Source of the DNA: Patescibacteria group bacterium
GTDB taxonomy: Bacteria; Patescibacteriota; Gracilibacteria; Peribacterales; Peribacteraceae
Direction: 5' to 3'
Length of the DNA stretch: 64,000 bases
Assembly: GCA_018814875.1 (NCBI GenBank)
Contig: JAHIYH010000031.1
Span: 1-64,000 of the forward strand
The notes below the pieces were generated by a model. That model saw only the letters and a program-made list of their open reading frames with translations. It was not told where the DNA came from and ran no database searches. Below, piece by piece: positions 36,861-45,469 of the stretch; positions within the stretch are counted from its first letter, which is position 1; every line of letters starts with the position of its first letter. Position numbers and translations under genes: made by a program.

Positions 36861-37394
36861 CTATCCAATCTTTATTGAATGCCAATTCTTTTTTATTGGC
36901 ATTTCTTTTGGTTTTCCAGAGCCAATTTCAAGGCTATTTAGATATCCAATTAACTGGCTCAGTCCTTTTTCAGGTGATAGTACATCGTTATCTAAAGTTA
37001 GGTCCGGTGAAGCTGGTGGTTCATATGGTTTGTCGTCTCCTTCCAATCCTTTACGTTTAAGGTAGATCCATTTTGGATCACAAATGAGCTGCAGCTCGTT
37101 TCGAACTTTTTCGAATGGAGCTATTACAGACACAAGTACTAGGAAACCATGTTCAGACATGAGATTCGCGAGACGTGCAACACGCAGGTTATGCTTTTTG
37201 CGATCTTCAGTAGAAAGTCCCTCATCAACCGAAACAGAATTACGCATCTCATCACCGTCAAGAATTACTATGCGTCGAGCAAGTGGTGAATCGATTTCAG
37301 GGTTTTCGTTAAAATGGTCACGCACTCCATATGCGATGGTAGTTTTACCTGATCCAGAATTGCCGGTTAACCAAATTACAGGGAAGCGTTTCAT
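36861..37394 (-). CDS. cysC: adenylylsulfate (APS) kinase
   Basis: WLTGNSGSGKTTIAYGV is the Walker A loop, LDGDEMRNSV the APS-binding region and GLSTEDRKKHNLRVARLA the helical lid of CysC. 177 residues, slightly short but complete. It phosphorylates APS to PAPS, the donor for sulfotransferases such as that at 34221-34955. No ATP sulfurylase is in the window, so APS must come from elsewhere. It converges on the CMP-sugar synthetase gene. Confidence 0.9.
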   Translation of the reverse strand: MKRFPVIWLTGNSGSGKTTIAYGVRDHFNENPEIDSPLARRIVILDGDEMRNSVSVDEGLSTEDRKKHNLRVARLANLMSEHGFLVLVSVIAPFEKVRNELQLICDPKWIYLKRKGLEGDDKPYEPPASPDLTLDNDVLSPEKGLSQLIGYLNSLEIGSGKPKEMPIKKNWHSIKIG

Positions 37395-37542
37395 ATATTC
37401 ATTGTGTTATAGATCTCTATAAACTCTTTGCCTACGAGGCTCAATTTATGAGCATATAGCCAATTTTGCAAGGAAATCGCAGAATTTTTAACAGAGGAAG
37501 AACTGGCTGAATGACCCGACGACGACTAAGCTTGTCTGTGTA

Positions 37543-38664
37543 ATGCGAATTGCAATCTTTTCTCCAACCATCGATCCAAAGGACGGATATGGAAACATAA
37601 CCTTCGAACTTTGTACTCATTTAAAATCACTTGGCATAGATTTAACTCTATTTCTACCTGTGTCACAGAAGAAGATTGCAAACGATATGGATCTGCCATT
37701 TCCAATTAGATTCAAACTTCCTGAATATATTTTCAGATTACATCAGCCCAAGGCGCTCAAGTATTGGAAAAAGATAGATGTATCTGAATTTGATTTAGTT
37801 CACAGTTTATTTGCATTTCCTTATTGTCTAATTGCGGCCAGATCAGCCAAGAAATATAAGAAGCCATTCATCATGGGGGCTCAGGGGACACATGGTGTAC
37901 GTCCTCTTGTATATTTTCCCGAAAAGATCTTTCTTAAGAAGTGTTACAAGCAAGCAAAGGCAATTACAGTGCCGAGTAAATTCACAAAAGATATGATAGA
38001 AAAATATTCTGGCAAAACTTATCCAATAGAAGTAATTCATAATGGAGTTCACTTTGATCGTTTTCAAAAACAAGTAGATGTGCAGTCACTTCGCAATAAA
38101 TACCAAGGGAAAACTGTATTACTTACAGTTGGGGGGCTTTGGGGTCGTAAAGGACATGACATTGTTCTTAAAGCAATAAGCCAAATAGTAAGCGGTCGTC
38201 CCGACATTCATTACATAATGGTTGGGGATGGAAACGGACGAGCTCAATTAGAAGAGTTGGTTGATCGATTAAATATAAAAGATCACGTGGAGTTTGCAGG
38301 TAGGCAAATGGGAGATGATCTGGTCAGATACTTCCAGGCTTGTGATATTTATGTGCATACTCCAAAGATAGTTGATCTGAAGTTCGAAGGCTTTGGGATT
38401 GTATATCTTGAAGCGAGCGCATGTGGAAAGCCAATTGTTGCGACGGATGCAGGTGGAATAAGGGATGCAGTATTGGACGGAGAAACAGGTTTAATAGCCT
38501 CCGATGGTGACATTGATCAGGTTTCAAAATATATCATTACTCTTTGTTCAGATATCGAATTACGTCATAAATTAGGTGAATCAGGACGTGTATATGCACA
38601 GAAAAACAGTTGGTCTTCTATTGCCGAAAAGTTTAAGGATCTCTATCGTGCGATTCATGTCTAG
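37543..38664 (+). CDS. family 4 glycosyltransferase
   Basis: 373-residue GT-B protein: N-terminal DGYGNITFELCTHL, IHNGVHFDRF at the domain junction, LTVGGLWGRKGHDI and the donor signature KFEGFGIVYLEASACGKPIVATDAGG with the Glu pair. Adds a sugar from a nucleotide donor in the cytoplasm. It overlaps the epimerase gene by eight nt, starting a compact plus-strand run that goes on through the FkbM methyltransferase. Confidence 0.92.
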   Translation: MRIAIFSPTIDPKDGYGNITFELCTHLKSLGIDLTLFLPVSQKKIANDMDLPFPIRFKLPEYIFRLHQPKALKYWKKIDVSEFDLVHSLFAFPYCLIAARSAKKYKKPFIMGAQGTHGVRPLVYFPEKIFLKKCYKQAKAITVPSKFTKDMIEKYSGKTYPIEVIHNGVHFDRFQKQVDVQSLRNKYQGKTVLLTVGGLWGRKGHDIVLKAISQIVSGRPDIHYIMVGDGNGRAQLEELVDRLNIKDHVEFAGRQMGDDLVRYFQACDIYVHTPKIVDLKFEGFGIVYLEASACGKPIVATDAGGIRDAVLDGETGLIASDGDIDQVSKYIITLCSDIELRHKLGESGRVYAQKNSWSSIAEKFKDLYRAIHV

Positions 38665-39697
38665 GATGCTTATTACAGGAGGTGCAGGCTTCATCGGGGT
38701 TAACGCTTCTGAGTATTTTTTGAAGAAAGGTTGGGAAGTAGTAATTTTCGATAACTTTTCGCGTGATGGAACGGATATAAATCGCAAGTTTCTGGAAGAT
38801 AATTTCTCAGATGATCTTAAAATAGTAATTGGAGATGTTCGAACAGATCAGGACAAGCTAAACGAGCTTTGTGAGGAGTGTGATGTCGTATTACATTTGG
38901 CAGCGCAGGTCGCAGTTACAACTTCTGTTATAGATCCACGTGAAGACTTCGAGATTAATGCAGGCGGAACATTTAATGTTCTAGAGGCGGTAAGACAATC
39001 ATCCAAAAAACCAATATTGCTCTATGCATCAACGAATAAAGTCTATGGAGGATTAGATAATGTTGAGGTTAAAGAAGAAGAGAATCGTTATGCATTTGCA
39101 GGATTGCTGGACGGCGTGAGCGAGACACAACTGCTAGACTTCCACTCTCCTTATGGATGTTCTAAAGGTGCAGCTGATCAATACGTTCGTGATTATTCAC
39201 GTCTTTATAATCTAAAGACTGTAGTTCTTAGGCAGTCGTGCATTTATGGGCCACATCAAATGGGAGTTGAGGATCAAGGATGGGTTGCATGGTTCATGAT
39301 TGCGGCGCTCTACGGAAGGCCGGTTACAATTTACGGGAATGGAAAGCAGGTTCGCGACCTTTTGTTCGTAGATGATCTTATTAGGTGCTACGACCTGTGT
39401 ATTGGGAATATAGATAAGATATCCGGACAGGTTTATAACATTGGAGGAGGTTCGCAAAACACACTTTCTTTGCTCGAGTTCCTAAAGCTACTTAAATATG
39501 AAATGGATATGGATATTAATTATTCATTCGGTGGTGTAAGGCCAGGAGATCAGCCAATATTTGTAAGTGATAACTCTAAATTTGGATCTGCAACCGCTTG
39601 GAGTGCGAACACGGATGTAAGCACAGGTATTAGTAAGCTTCTTGATTGGCTCAAAGAGAATAAGGAAGTCCTTAATTCGATTTATGGAGAAAAATAA
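38657..39697 (+). CDS. CDP-paratose 2-epimerase-like NAD-dependent epimerase
   Basis: Extended SDR with ITGGAGFIGVNASEYF, STNKVYGGL, FHSPYGCSKGAADQYVRDYSR and RQSCIYGP...GVEDQGWVAWF, a string of motifs characteristic of RfbE/Tyv, which epimerises CDP-paratose to CDP-tyvelose (CDP-3,6-dideoxy sugars). The real substrate need not be the same, as no CDP-glucose enzymes are seen here. Start at 38657 (second choice MLITGG at 38666); the long upstream frame is the end of the GT4 gene in another phase. Stop at 39695-39697, three nt before the word array. Confidence 0.88.
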   Translation: MSRMLITGGAGFIGVNASEYFLKKGWEVVIFDNFSRDGTDINRKFLEDNFSDDLKIVIGDVRTDQDKLNELCEECDVVLHLAAQVAVTTSVIDPREDFEINAGGTFNVLEAVRQSSKKPILLYASTNKVYGGLDNVEVKEEENRYAFAGLLDGVSETQLLDFHSPYGCSKGAADQYVRDYSRLYNLKTVVLRQSCIYGPHQMGVEDQGWVAWFMIAALYGRPVTIYGNGKQVRDLLFVDDLIRCYDLCIGNIDKISGQVYNIGGGSQNTLSLLEFLKLLKYEMDMDINYSFGGVRPGDQPIFVSDNSKFGSATAWSANTDVSTGISKLLDWLKENKEVLNSIYGEK

Positions 39698-39699
39698 GA

Positions 39700-39771
39700 A
39701 AGTCGAAAAGTCGAAAAGTCGTAATGTCCTAAAGTGAAGTGGACTTTTCGACATTTTGACATTTCGACCTT
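39700..39771. repeat. word-array palindrome, 8-nt word AAGTCGAA
   Basis: Arm 1 (39700-39735) is AAGTCGAA, AAGTCGAA, AAGTCGTA, ATGTCCTA, AAGT, stepping by 8. Loop GAAGTGG. Arm 2 (39743-39771) is ACTTTTCG, ACATTTTG, ACATTTCG, ACCTT. It starts two nt after the epimerase stop codon and lies between co-directional genes. Its word family is the one at 56117-56247. Confidence 0.88.
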
Positions 39772-39796
39772 ATTTGGATTAGGCTACCTCGTGCTT

Positions 39797-40525
39797 ATGC
39801 CTATAAAAGACGCCAGCGTTTCTGTTGTCATGCCTTCTTATAACGAGAAGGAGAACATTGTAGAGGCAATTAATCGCATCGAATCTACTTTGGGTAGCAG
39901 TCTTTTGGAAATCATCATTGTAGATGACAATAGTCCGGATAGAACATGGGAGATTGTAAATAATCTTGGCAATCCGCGTTGCAGAGCAATTCGTAGAATA
40001 GATAAGCGAGGTCTTGCATCAGCTTTAGCAGACGGAACACAAGCAGCAAAGGGCGATATAATCGTTTGGCTCGATTGTGATCTGGGAATTCCTCCGGAAG
40101 ACATTCAAAAACTGGTAGAACAATTGGATGAATATGAAGTAGCAGTTGGGTCCCGATATGTTCTGGGAGGTATGGATACCCGTCATAAATTCAGAGCATT
40201 CCTAAGTTTAGTTTTCAACTTTTACACAAGGATGATTTTGGGGAGAAATTTTTGGGATTGGACATCTGGATTTGCTGCCGCTCGTAAAGAGGTAATGCAA
40301 AAGGTGCCTTTGTCCTCGGATGGATTTGGAGAATACTTTGTAGAGTGGGTGTATGGATGCACAAAAAAGAAATTCAAAATGATAGAAGTGCCATACAGAT
40401 ATGGTCTAAGGAAAGGTGGAGAATCCAAGACAGATGGCAGTATTCTGGTATTTATTAGATTGGCATTTTCCTATGCAACCAGAGTTTTAGCTATTAGGAT
40501 GAGGCGCAGTCCCAAATCCCAATGA
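39797..40525 (+). CDS. family 2 glycosyltransferase, polyprenyl-phosphate sugar synthase type
   Basis: VVMPSYNEKENI at the start, VDDNSPDRTW and LDCDLG (the DxD site) mark a DPM1-like GT2; GSRYVLGG and TSGFAAARK follow as in that subfamily. About 242 residues. I start at MPIKDASV (39797); the longer frame runs back through the palindrome and is unlikely. Its end overlaps the C-methyltransferase gene (ATGA). It should load a sugar on polyprenyl phosphate; donor unknown. Confidence 0.88.
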   Translation: MPIKDASVSVVMPSYNEKENIVEAINRIESTLGSSLLEIIIVDDNSPDRTWEIVNNLGNPRCRAIRRIDKRGLASALADGTQAAKGDIIVWLDCDLGIPPEDIQKLVEQLDEYEVAVGSRYVLGGMDTRHKFRAFLSLVFNFYTRMILGRNFWDWTSGFAAARKEVMQKVPLSSDGFGEYFVEWVYGCTKKKFKMIEVPYRYGLRKGGESKTDGSILVFIRLAFSYATRVLAIRMRRSPKSQ

Positions 40526-41784
40526 GCACAATAGCTATGCCAGCAAAGGGAGAAACTTATACAACTATTGAGCGGTGCAGAGTTTGTGGTTCATCAGATA
40601 TTAGTGATTTATATAGCATTGGGGATCTATACATTTCAAATTTCCCAGAAAAATCAGATGATGGAATAAAGGCACCACTAGAAATGGTGATGTGTGAGAA
40701 TTGCTCGTTGGTACAACTAAGAGATACAGCTCCACAGGAATTAATGTATGCAAGATTCTATTGGTATCGTTCTGGCGTAACGCAAACAATGCGCTATGCA
40801 CTAAGAGACATCACTAAAAGTATCGAGGATAGAATCGAACTAAATCCCGGTGACGTAGTTTTAGATATCGGCTCCAATGATGGAACGATGCTTAGAACTT
40901 TCGAAAAGGAGGGAATAATTAAAGTTGGAGTAGAGCCAGCATCAAATCTTGCAGAGGAGGGAGCAAAAGGAATCGATTACTTCATCAACGATTTTTGGAA
41001 GTACGAAAGCTACATGGATATAGTCGGAAAAAAAGCAAAAGTAATTACCGCTATCGGAATGTTCTACGACATGGAGGATCCAAATGAATTTATTCGTGAT
41101 GCAGCGTTGGCATTAGAAGATGATGGAATATTTGTTGCGCAGCTTATGTGCCTAAAGAACATGTTGGATACAAATGATGTAGGGAACATCTGTCATGAAC
41201 ATCTAGAGTTCTATTCACTAGTTTCTTTGGAATACTTGTTTGATAAAAACGGATTCGAGATTATTGATATAGATCACAACGAAGTTAATGGAGGAAGCTA
41301 CAGGGTCTTTGCGGGGCTTAAGGGCGGTAATCCTCCTAAAGTAGAAGGTGCGTCAGCAAGGATCCAAAAATATCGCGAGACGGAAGCGACTCTGGAATCA
41401 AAAGAAGCGCACATGGAGTTCTTTGCACGAATCGAGGAGAACAAAAAGAAGTGCGTTGATTTCATTAAGCAAGAAGTTACAAATGGAAAGAGCGTTTGGA
41501 TTTACGGAGCCTCTACAAAAGGAAATACAATACTTCAGTACTATGGATTGGATCACACATTGATCGAAGGAGCTTCCGAACGAAGCCCGGAAAAATGGGG
41601 TAAGTGCACTGTTGGCACAGGTATTCCGATTGTGTCAGAGGAGGAAGCGCGCAAGGCCCAGCCAGATTATTTTCTGGTCTTGCCGTATGCATTTTTCGAT
41701 GAGTTTTATAAGAGGGAAGAAGAGTGGAGAAATAAAGGTGGAAAGTTTATAGTGCCATTACCCCAATTTCGCATCGTCTCATGA
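40522..41784 (+). CDS. zinc-containing sugar C-methyltransferase
   Basis: 420 residues in the three-part layout of NDP-sugar C-methyltransferases (TylC3/EvaC type): an N-terminal Cys4 zinc site (Cys19, Cys22, Cys58, Cys61), a SAM domain with VLDIGSNDGTML (about 112-123), NICHEHLEFYS with the catalytic His-Glu-His, and a C-terminal Rossmann-like part (YGASTKGNT). Methylates C-3 of a 4-keto-6-deoxy sugar. 4-nt overlaps join it to GT2 and FkbM genes on both sides. Confidence 0.9.
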   Translation: MSTIAMPAKGETYTTIERCRVCGSSDISDLYSIGDLYISNFPEKSDDGIKAPLEMVMCENCSLVQLRDTAPQELMYARFYWYRSGVTQTMRYALRDITKSIEDRIELNPGDVVLDIGSNDGTMLRTFEKEGIIKVGVEPASNLAEEGAKGIDYFINDFWKYESYMDIVGKKAKVITAIGMFYDMEDPNEFIRDAALALEDDGIFVAQLMCLKNMLDTNDVGNICHEHLEFYSLVSLEYLFDKNGFEIIDIDHNEVNGGSYRVFAGLKGGNPPKVEGASARIQKYRETEATLESKEAHMEFFARIEENKKKCVDFIKQEVTNGKSVWIYGASTKGNTILQYYGLDHTLIEGASERSPEKWGKCTVGTGIPIVSEEEARKAQPDYFLVLPYAFFDEFYKREEEWRNKGGKFIVPLPQFRIVS

Positions 41785-42647
41785 AGAATAAAACATATTT
41801 TTTTGTTAAGCTCCGTAGAGCACTGGCTCCGATTATCCGTGAAATGCTTGAACACTGCGGGCCTTTGCGTTTTTTTAGTGTAAAAATGATGTCTTGGTAC
41901 TTAAAGCCGGTTGTCCAATGGGATGGACACACCGTATTTGTGGACACTTCGGATTTTGGTCTGTCATTCGAGTTGGAAAGCACAGGAGAGTATGAGGTTG
42001 CATCTATGGAGTACTGCAAAAATTTTCTAAAACCAGGTATGGTGTTTGTTGATGTTGGTGCGAATATTGGACTTTTTACTCTCATGGCAGCCAGGCAGGT
42101 CGGTCCAACTGGGCATGTCTATTCCTTTGAGCCTGGAGCAACCAATTGTGTCCTAATGCGTAAGAATGTTGAGCATAATGGGTACAATAACGTAACCATA
42201 ATTCAGAAGGCTGTTCTAGATCACAGTGGCAGTTGTACCTTGTTTAAGTCGGGGTTTAACACAGCGGATCACCGAACATATTGCGTTTCTAAGGGAAGGA
42301 AGCAGACAACAATAGATTGTGTTTCGCTGGACGATTACTTTTCGCCGGATATACACATCGACATGATCAAGATGGACATTGAGGGAGTTGAAGAAGTTGC
42401 GATTCGCGGAATGGATCGTATTCTTGCTACAAAGAAGCCCTTGCAGTTCATTGTGGAATGCTGGCCTTCTGTTCTTAAGAAGGTAGGTACAGATCCATTC
42501 AAACTCTTTGCATCTCTGGAGCAGAGAGGGTTTAAGCTCTCAGTAATTGATGACGCATCGCGCGATATTACTCCTATGGATTCTGTATCTGCAGTTGAGG
42601 AGTGTAGGCAAAAAGAAGTTGCAAACATTCTCTGCATCCTAAGATAA
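41781..42647 (+). CDS. FkbM family methyltransferase
   Basis: 288 residues with VFVDVGANIGLFTL, YSFEPGATN and IKMDIEGVEEVAIRGM, the signature set of FkbM O-methyltransferases. It uses SAM to methylate a sugar hydroxyl; the acceptor is unknown. Its ATG overlaps the preceding stop, so it ends the operon that starts at the GT4 (37543). A spacer of about 190 nt follows. Confidence 0.9.
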   Translation: MKNKTYFFVKLRRALAPIIREMLEHCGPLRFFSVKMMSWYLKPVVQWDGHTVFVDTSDFGLSFELESTGEYEVASMEYCKNFLKPGMVFVDVGANIGLFTLMAARQVGPTGHVYSFEPGATNCVLMRKNVEHNGYNNVTIIQKAVLDHSGSCTLFKSGFNTADHRTYCVSKGRKQTTIDCVSLDDYFSPDIHIDMIKMDIEGVEEVAIRGMDRILATKKPLQFIVECWPSVLKKVGTDPFKLFASLEQRGFKLSVIDDASRDITPMDSVSAVEECRQKEVANILCILR

Positions 42648-42828
42648 CTGTGCCTTATAAACTTGATCTTATTTTACCCGCTTTTTTGGAATATTTTTGG
42701 CATCAGTATAGGAATTTATGCATCTAGTGGAATAGAGGTATCGCCATGGCGGGTCTGGTTGGTGTGTTGCAGTGGCGAATTGGCAAGTTTTTTTTGGTGT
42801 TAGCTGGCAGAGCTTCGCAGTATTCCTG

Positions 42829-42834
42829 TATTCT
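42829..42834 (+). promoter_or_regulatory. -10-like element
   Basis: TATTCT with TG directly before it, seven nt ahead of the ATG of the GMD-like gene and without a Shine-Dalgarno. Confidence 0.4.
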
Positions 42835-42841
42835 CTCGCAT

Positions 42842-43813
42842 ATGGAACCTAAGCGTGCACTTATTCTTGGAATTACAGGACAAGATGGAAGTTACCTTGC
42901 TGAGGTGCTTCTAGAAAAAGATTACGAAGTTCACGGACTGATCAGAAGGTCTGCCACAGGCAACACCTGCAATATCGACCACTTTATAGATGACATAGAA
43001 CTGCACAGAGGAGATCTATCGGATGCACCATCACTTTACAGCGCAATCAACACAGTTCGTCCTGATGAGATCTATAACGAAGCAGATCAAGATCATGCTG
43101 GTTGGAGTTATAGCGTCGTTGATTATGCTTCGGATATCACAGGCGCAGCTCCTGGTAGAATCTTGGAGATCATCAGACAGATTGATACCAAGATAAAATT
43201 CTTCCAGCCACTTACATCCAATATGTTTGGTCAGGCAGAGGAGTGCCCACAGAATGAAGAAACCAAACTTATGCCGCAGAGTCCTTACGCGTGTGCAAAG
43301 GCTTATGCTTTTATGCTCACACGTTATTACAGGCAGGTGCATAACATCTTTGCTTCTACTGCTATCTTCTTTAATCACGAATCTCCACGTCGCACTCCCT
43401 CGTATGTTTCGCGAAAGATTACACAGGCTGCAGTTAGAATTTCACTTGGATTACAAGATAAACTTTATTTGGGTGATATAGAACCAGAGATAGATTTTGG
43501 ATACGCAAAGGAATACATGGAGACGGCATGGAAAATAATGCAACAAGACAAGCCCGATGACTTTGTAATTGGAACAGGCGAAGCACATTCAGTTAGAGAG
43601 CTTATGGAAGCAGCGTTTAAAGCAGTTGGTCTGAATGCAGATGATTATGTAGAGATTGATCCAAAACTCATCCGTCCAGGCAAAACAAGTACTCTAATTG
43701 CAGATTATTCCAAGGCAAATAAAGTATTTGGATACGAACCAAAAGTTAAATATGAGGATTTGGTGAAGATCATGATTGAGCATGATAAACGAATTGAGAC
43801 GAGGACGGTCTAA
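42842..43813 (+). CDS. GDP-mannose 4,6-dehydratase-like protein with altered active site
   Basis: [25 protein letters not shown] and a GYAKEYMETAW segment place it with GMD. Tyr149 and Lys153 (SPYACAK) are kept. However, the GMD motif (S/T)SELYG reads TSNMFG (Asn127 in place of the catalytic Glu), and YNLAAQSHV reads YNEADQDHA. It may be a GMD relative with another reaction or a non-catalytic partner. Start at MEPKRALI (42842). The stop codon abuts the word array at 43814. Confidence 0.82.
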   Translation: MEPKRALILGITGQDGSYLAEVLLEKDYEVHGLIRRSATGNTCNIDHFIDDIELHRGDLSDAPSLYSAINTVRPDEIYNEADQDHAGWSYSVVDYASDITGAAPGRILEIIRQIDTKIKFFQPLTSNMFGQAEECPQNEETKLMPQSPYACAKAYAFMLTRYYRQVHNIFASTAIFFNHESPRRTPSYVSRKITQAAVRISLGLQDKLYLGDIEPEIDFGYAKEYMETAWKIMQQDKPDDFVIGTGEAHSVRELMEAAFKAVGLNADDYVEIDPKLIRPGKTSTLIADYSKANKVFGYEPKVKYEDLVKIMIEHDKRIETRTV

Positions 43814-43910
43814 ACAATCAACAATCAACAGTCAACACGCGCCTGCGGCGCTCTCAACAATCAACAATCAACAATCAACACGGGTGCTAAGCATCCTCTT
43901 AACAATCAAC
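43814..43910. repeat. word array with GC hairpins, left flank of the four-helix-bundle gene
   Basis: 7-mers ACAATCA, ACAATCA, ACAGTCA lead into a GC hairpin (GCGCC/GGCGC, 835-856). Three more ACAATCA follow, then a second hairpin (GGGTGC/GCATCC, about 881-897) and a last ACAATCAAC. It starts directly after the stop codon (43811-43813). It is inverted relative to the array at 44309-44356. Confidence 0.88.
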
Positions 43911-43947
43911 TTGTTTTGTATGAATGTATTTGGTAGATTCGCGTGCT

Positions 43948-44313
43948 ATGTCGGCTTTTAGATTCAAACAGTTCAAAGTTTATAAAGACGCGAAAGAATT
44001 TCGAAGGCAAGTTTCGCGTCTTGTAATCAAGCTAACGGATAAGCGAGCGTATGATCTTTCCGCTCAAATAAGAAGAGCAAGTCTTTCGATTGTTCTCAAT
44101 ATTGCGGAAGGATCAGCAAAGAAATCAGATATTGATTTTGCGAGGTTTTTAGAAATATCATCAGGATCTGTTAATGAAGTTGTTGCAGGATTTGATGTTG
44201 CACACGACGAAAATCTGATTTCCAGTGAAGATTTAAATCTAATTGAAGATAAAGCAAGAGAAATTATAAATCAATTAGGAGGCTTTATAAAAAGCTTAAG
44301 AGTTAAAAGTTGA
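43948..44313 (+). CDS. four-helix-bundle protein (rRNA intervening-sequence / S23 family)
   Basis: 121 residues from MSAFRFKQF. The pattern FKVYKDAKEFRRQV, LSAQIRRASLSIVLNIAEGSAKK, ARFLEISSGSVNEV and a final amphipathic helix is that of the four-helix-bundle family encoded within intervening sequences of bacterial 23S rRNA genes and found elsewhere as free genes; the related Avd proteins act in diversity-generating retroelements. The molecular role is unknown. The gene sits inside inverted word arrays (43814-43910 and 44309-44356), and its stop codon is part of the right array. Neighbouring genes converge on the unit. Confidence 0.9.
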   Translation: MSAFRFKQFKVYKDAKEFRRQVSRLVIKLTDKRAYDLSAQIRRASLSIVLNIAEGSAKKSDIDFARFLEISSGSVNEVVAGFDVAHDENLISSEDLNLIEDKAREIINQLGGFIKSLRVKS

Positions 44314-44356
44314 TAGTTGATAGTTGATAGTTGATAGCGCAGCGTGTTGATTGTTA
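44309..44356. repeat. word array, right flank of the four-helix-bundle gene
   Basis: AGTTGAT is repeated four times (44309-44336). Then AGCGCAGCGT and GTTGATTGTTA follow. The reverse complement reads AACAATCAACACGC...GCGCT.ATCAACT, matching the left array together with its ACACGC/GCGCT insert. It contains the stop codon of the four-helix gene and ends in the stop codon of the aminotransferase (44354-44356). Confidence 0.88.
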
Positions 44357-45466
44357 TACCGCTACCGATTCAATAACATCACACACCCTCTCCATCTGCT
44401 CATCTGTAATAGCTAGCCCTGATGGAAGATATAGACCTCTTTCAGCAACGTATTCGGTCACAGGGAACGTTTCTTCTGTGGGATAAAGCTCACTGACCGC
44501 AGGTTGCTCGTGGCAGGGAACAAAGAATGTTCTGGTATCAACTCCTTGCTCTTTAAGTTTGGCCGCAAACTCATCACGGCTCATGCCGAACTCATCTTCA
44601 ATCAAGATTGCATACATCCAGTACACGTTTTTCGCGTAATCTTTTGTAATGGGAGTGCGAATACCTTTGATACCTTGCAGTCTCTCTGTATAAAAATTCG
44701 CCATGTGCTCTTTTGTCTTCAAAAACTCTTCCAAGTGTTCCAGTTGCCCAAGGCCCAAGGCTGCTTGCAGATTGGTGACTCGATAGTTGTATCCGAGTTT
44801 TTCGTGGACGAATCGTTTTTGCTTTGAGTGCGACAAATCTTTCAATGACCTGACACGTTCTGCGAGCTCATCATCATCTGTACACACCATTCCGCCTTCA
44901 CCGGTTGAAATTATTTTGTTCCCGTAGAAACTAAAGGCACTGATGTTCCCGAGTGATCCACACATTTTTCCTTTATAAGTTCCTCCATGAATTTCTGCAG
45001 CATCTTCTACTACAGAAATACCATGCTTTGCAGCAATTTCTAAAATTGGATCCATGTCGCAGCTATGTCCGTAAATGTGCACAGGCATTATTGCTTTTGT
45101 TTTTGGAGTTATTTTTTCTTCTAATTTGTTCGGATCCATATTGTAAGTATCAGGTTCGACGTCGCAAAATACTGGTTTTGCTCCTGTGTACATAACAGCG
45201 AATACCGAGGCGATCATTGTAAAATCTGGCAGTATCACTTCATCATCTGGGCCAACTTCAAGTGCCTCTAATGCCAAGTGGAGCGCGGTTGTTCCACTAG
45301 TAGTAAGTATCGCGTGTTTAACTCCAATTGTATTTGCAAAGGCTTCTTCAAACTTTCCTATGTAAGCACCTGCGGAAGAAATCCACCCCGTATCCAATGC
45401 ATCATTTACGTACTTCTTTGCAGAAGCGGGGACAACGGGCTCGTTGACTGGTACAAAATCACTCAT
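44354..45466 (-). CDS. DegT-family aminotransferase, GDP-perosamine synthase-like
   Basis: 370 residues. VPVNEPVV at the start, TGWISSAG, TTSGTTALHLALEAL, EDAAEIHGG and the PLP lysine in SFYGNKIISTGEGGM follow the GDP-perosamine synthase pattern. That enzyme aminates GDP-4-keto-6-deoxymannose, which is just what the neighbouring GMD proteins make. A cupin gene lies three nt upstream on the same strand. The stop codon is within the word array. Substrate assignment is inference from motif similarity and context. Confidence 0.88.
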   Translation of the reverse strand: MSDFVPVNEPVVPASAKKYVNDALDTGWISSAGAYIGKFEEAFANTIGVKHAILTTSGTTALHLALEALEVGPDDEVILPDFTMIASVFAVMYTGAKPVFCDVEPDTYNMDPNKLEEKITPKTKAIMPVHIYGHSCDMDPILEIAAKHGISVVEDAAEIHGGTYKGKMCGSLGNISAFSFYGNKIISTGEGGMVCTDDDELAERVRSLKDLSHSKQKRFVHEKLGYNYRVTNLQAALGLGQLEHLEEFLKTKEHMANFYTERLQGIKGIRTPITKDYAKNVYWMYAILIEDEFGMSRDEFAAKLKEQGVDTRTFFVPCHEQPAVSELYPTEETFPVTEYVAERGLYLPSGLAITDEQMERVCDVIESVAV

Positions 45467-45469
45467 TAC

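Noticed and set aside
39734-39796. Longer N-terminus for the GT2 at 39797
   Set aside because: The extra codons are read from the second arm of a word-array palindrome; the family start motif lies directly after the later Met.
43814-43910. Repeat arrays considered as CRISPR
   Set aside because: Words are only 7-8 nt, degenerate and without unique spacers; no cas genes are present.
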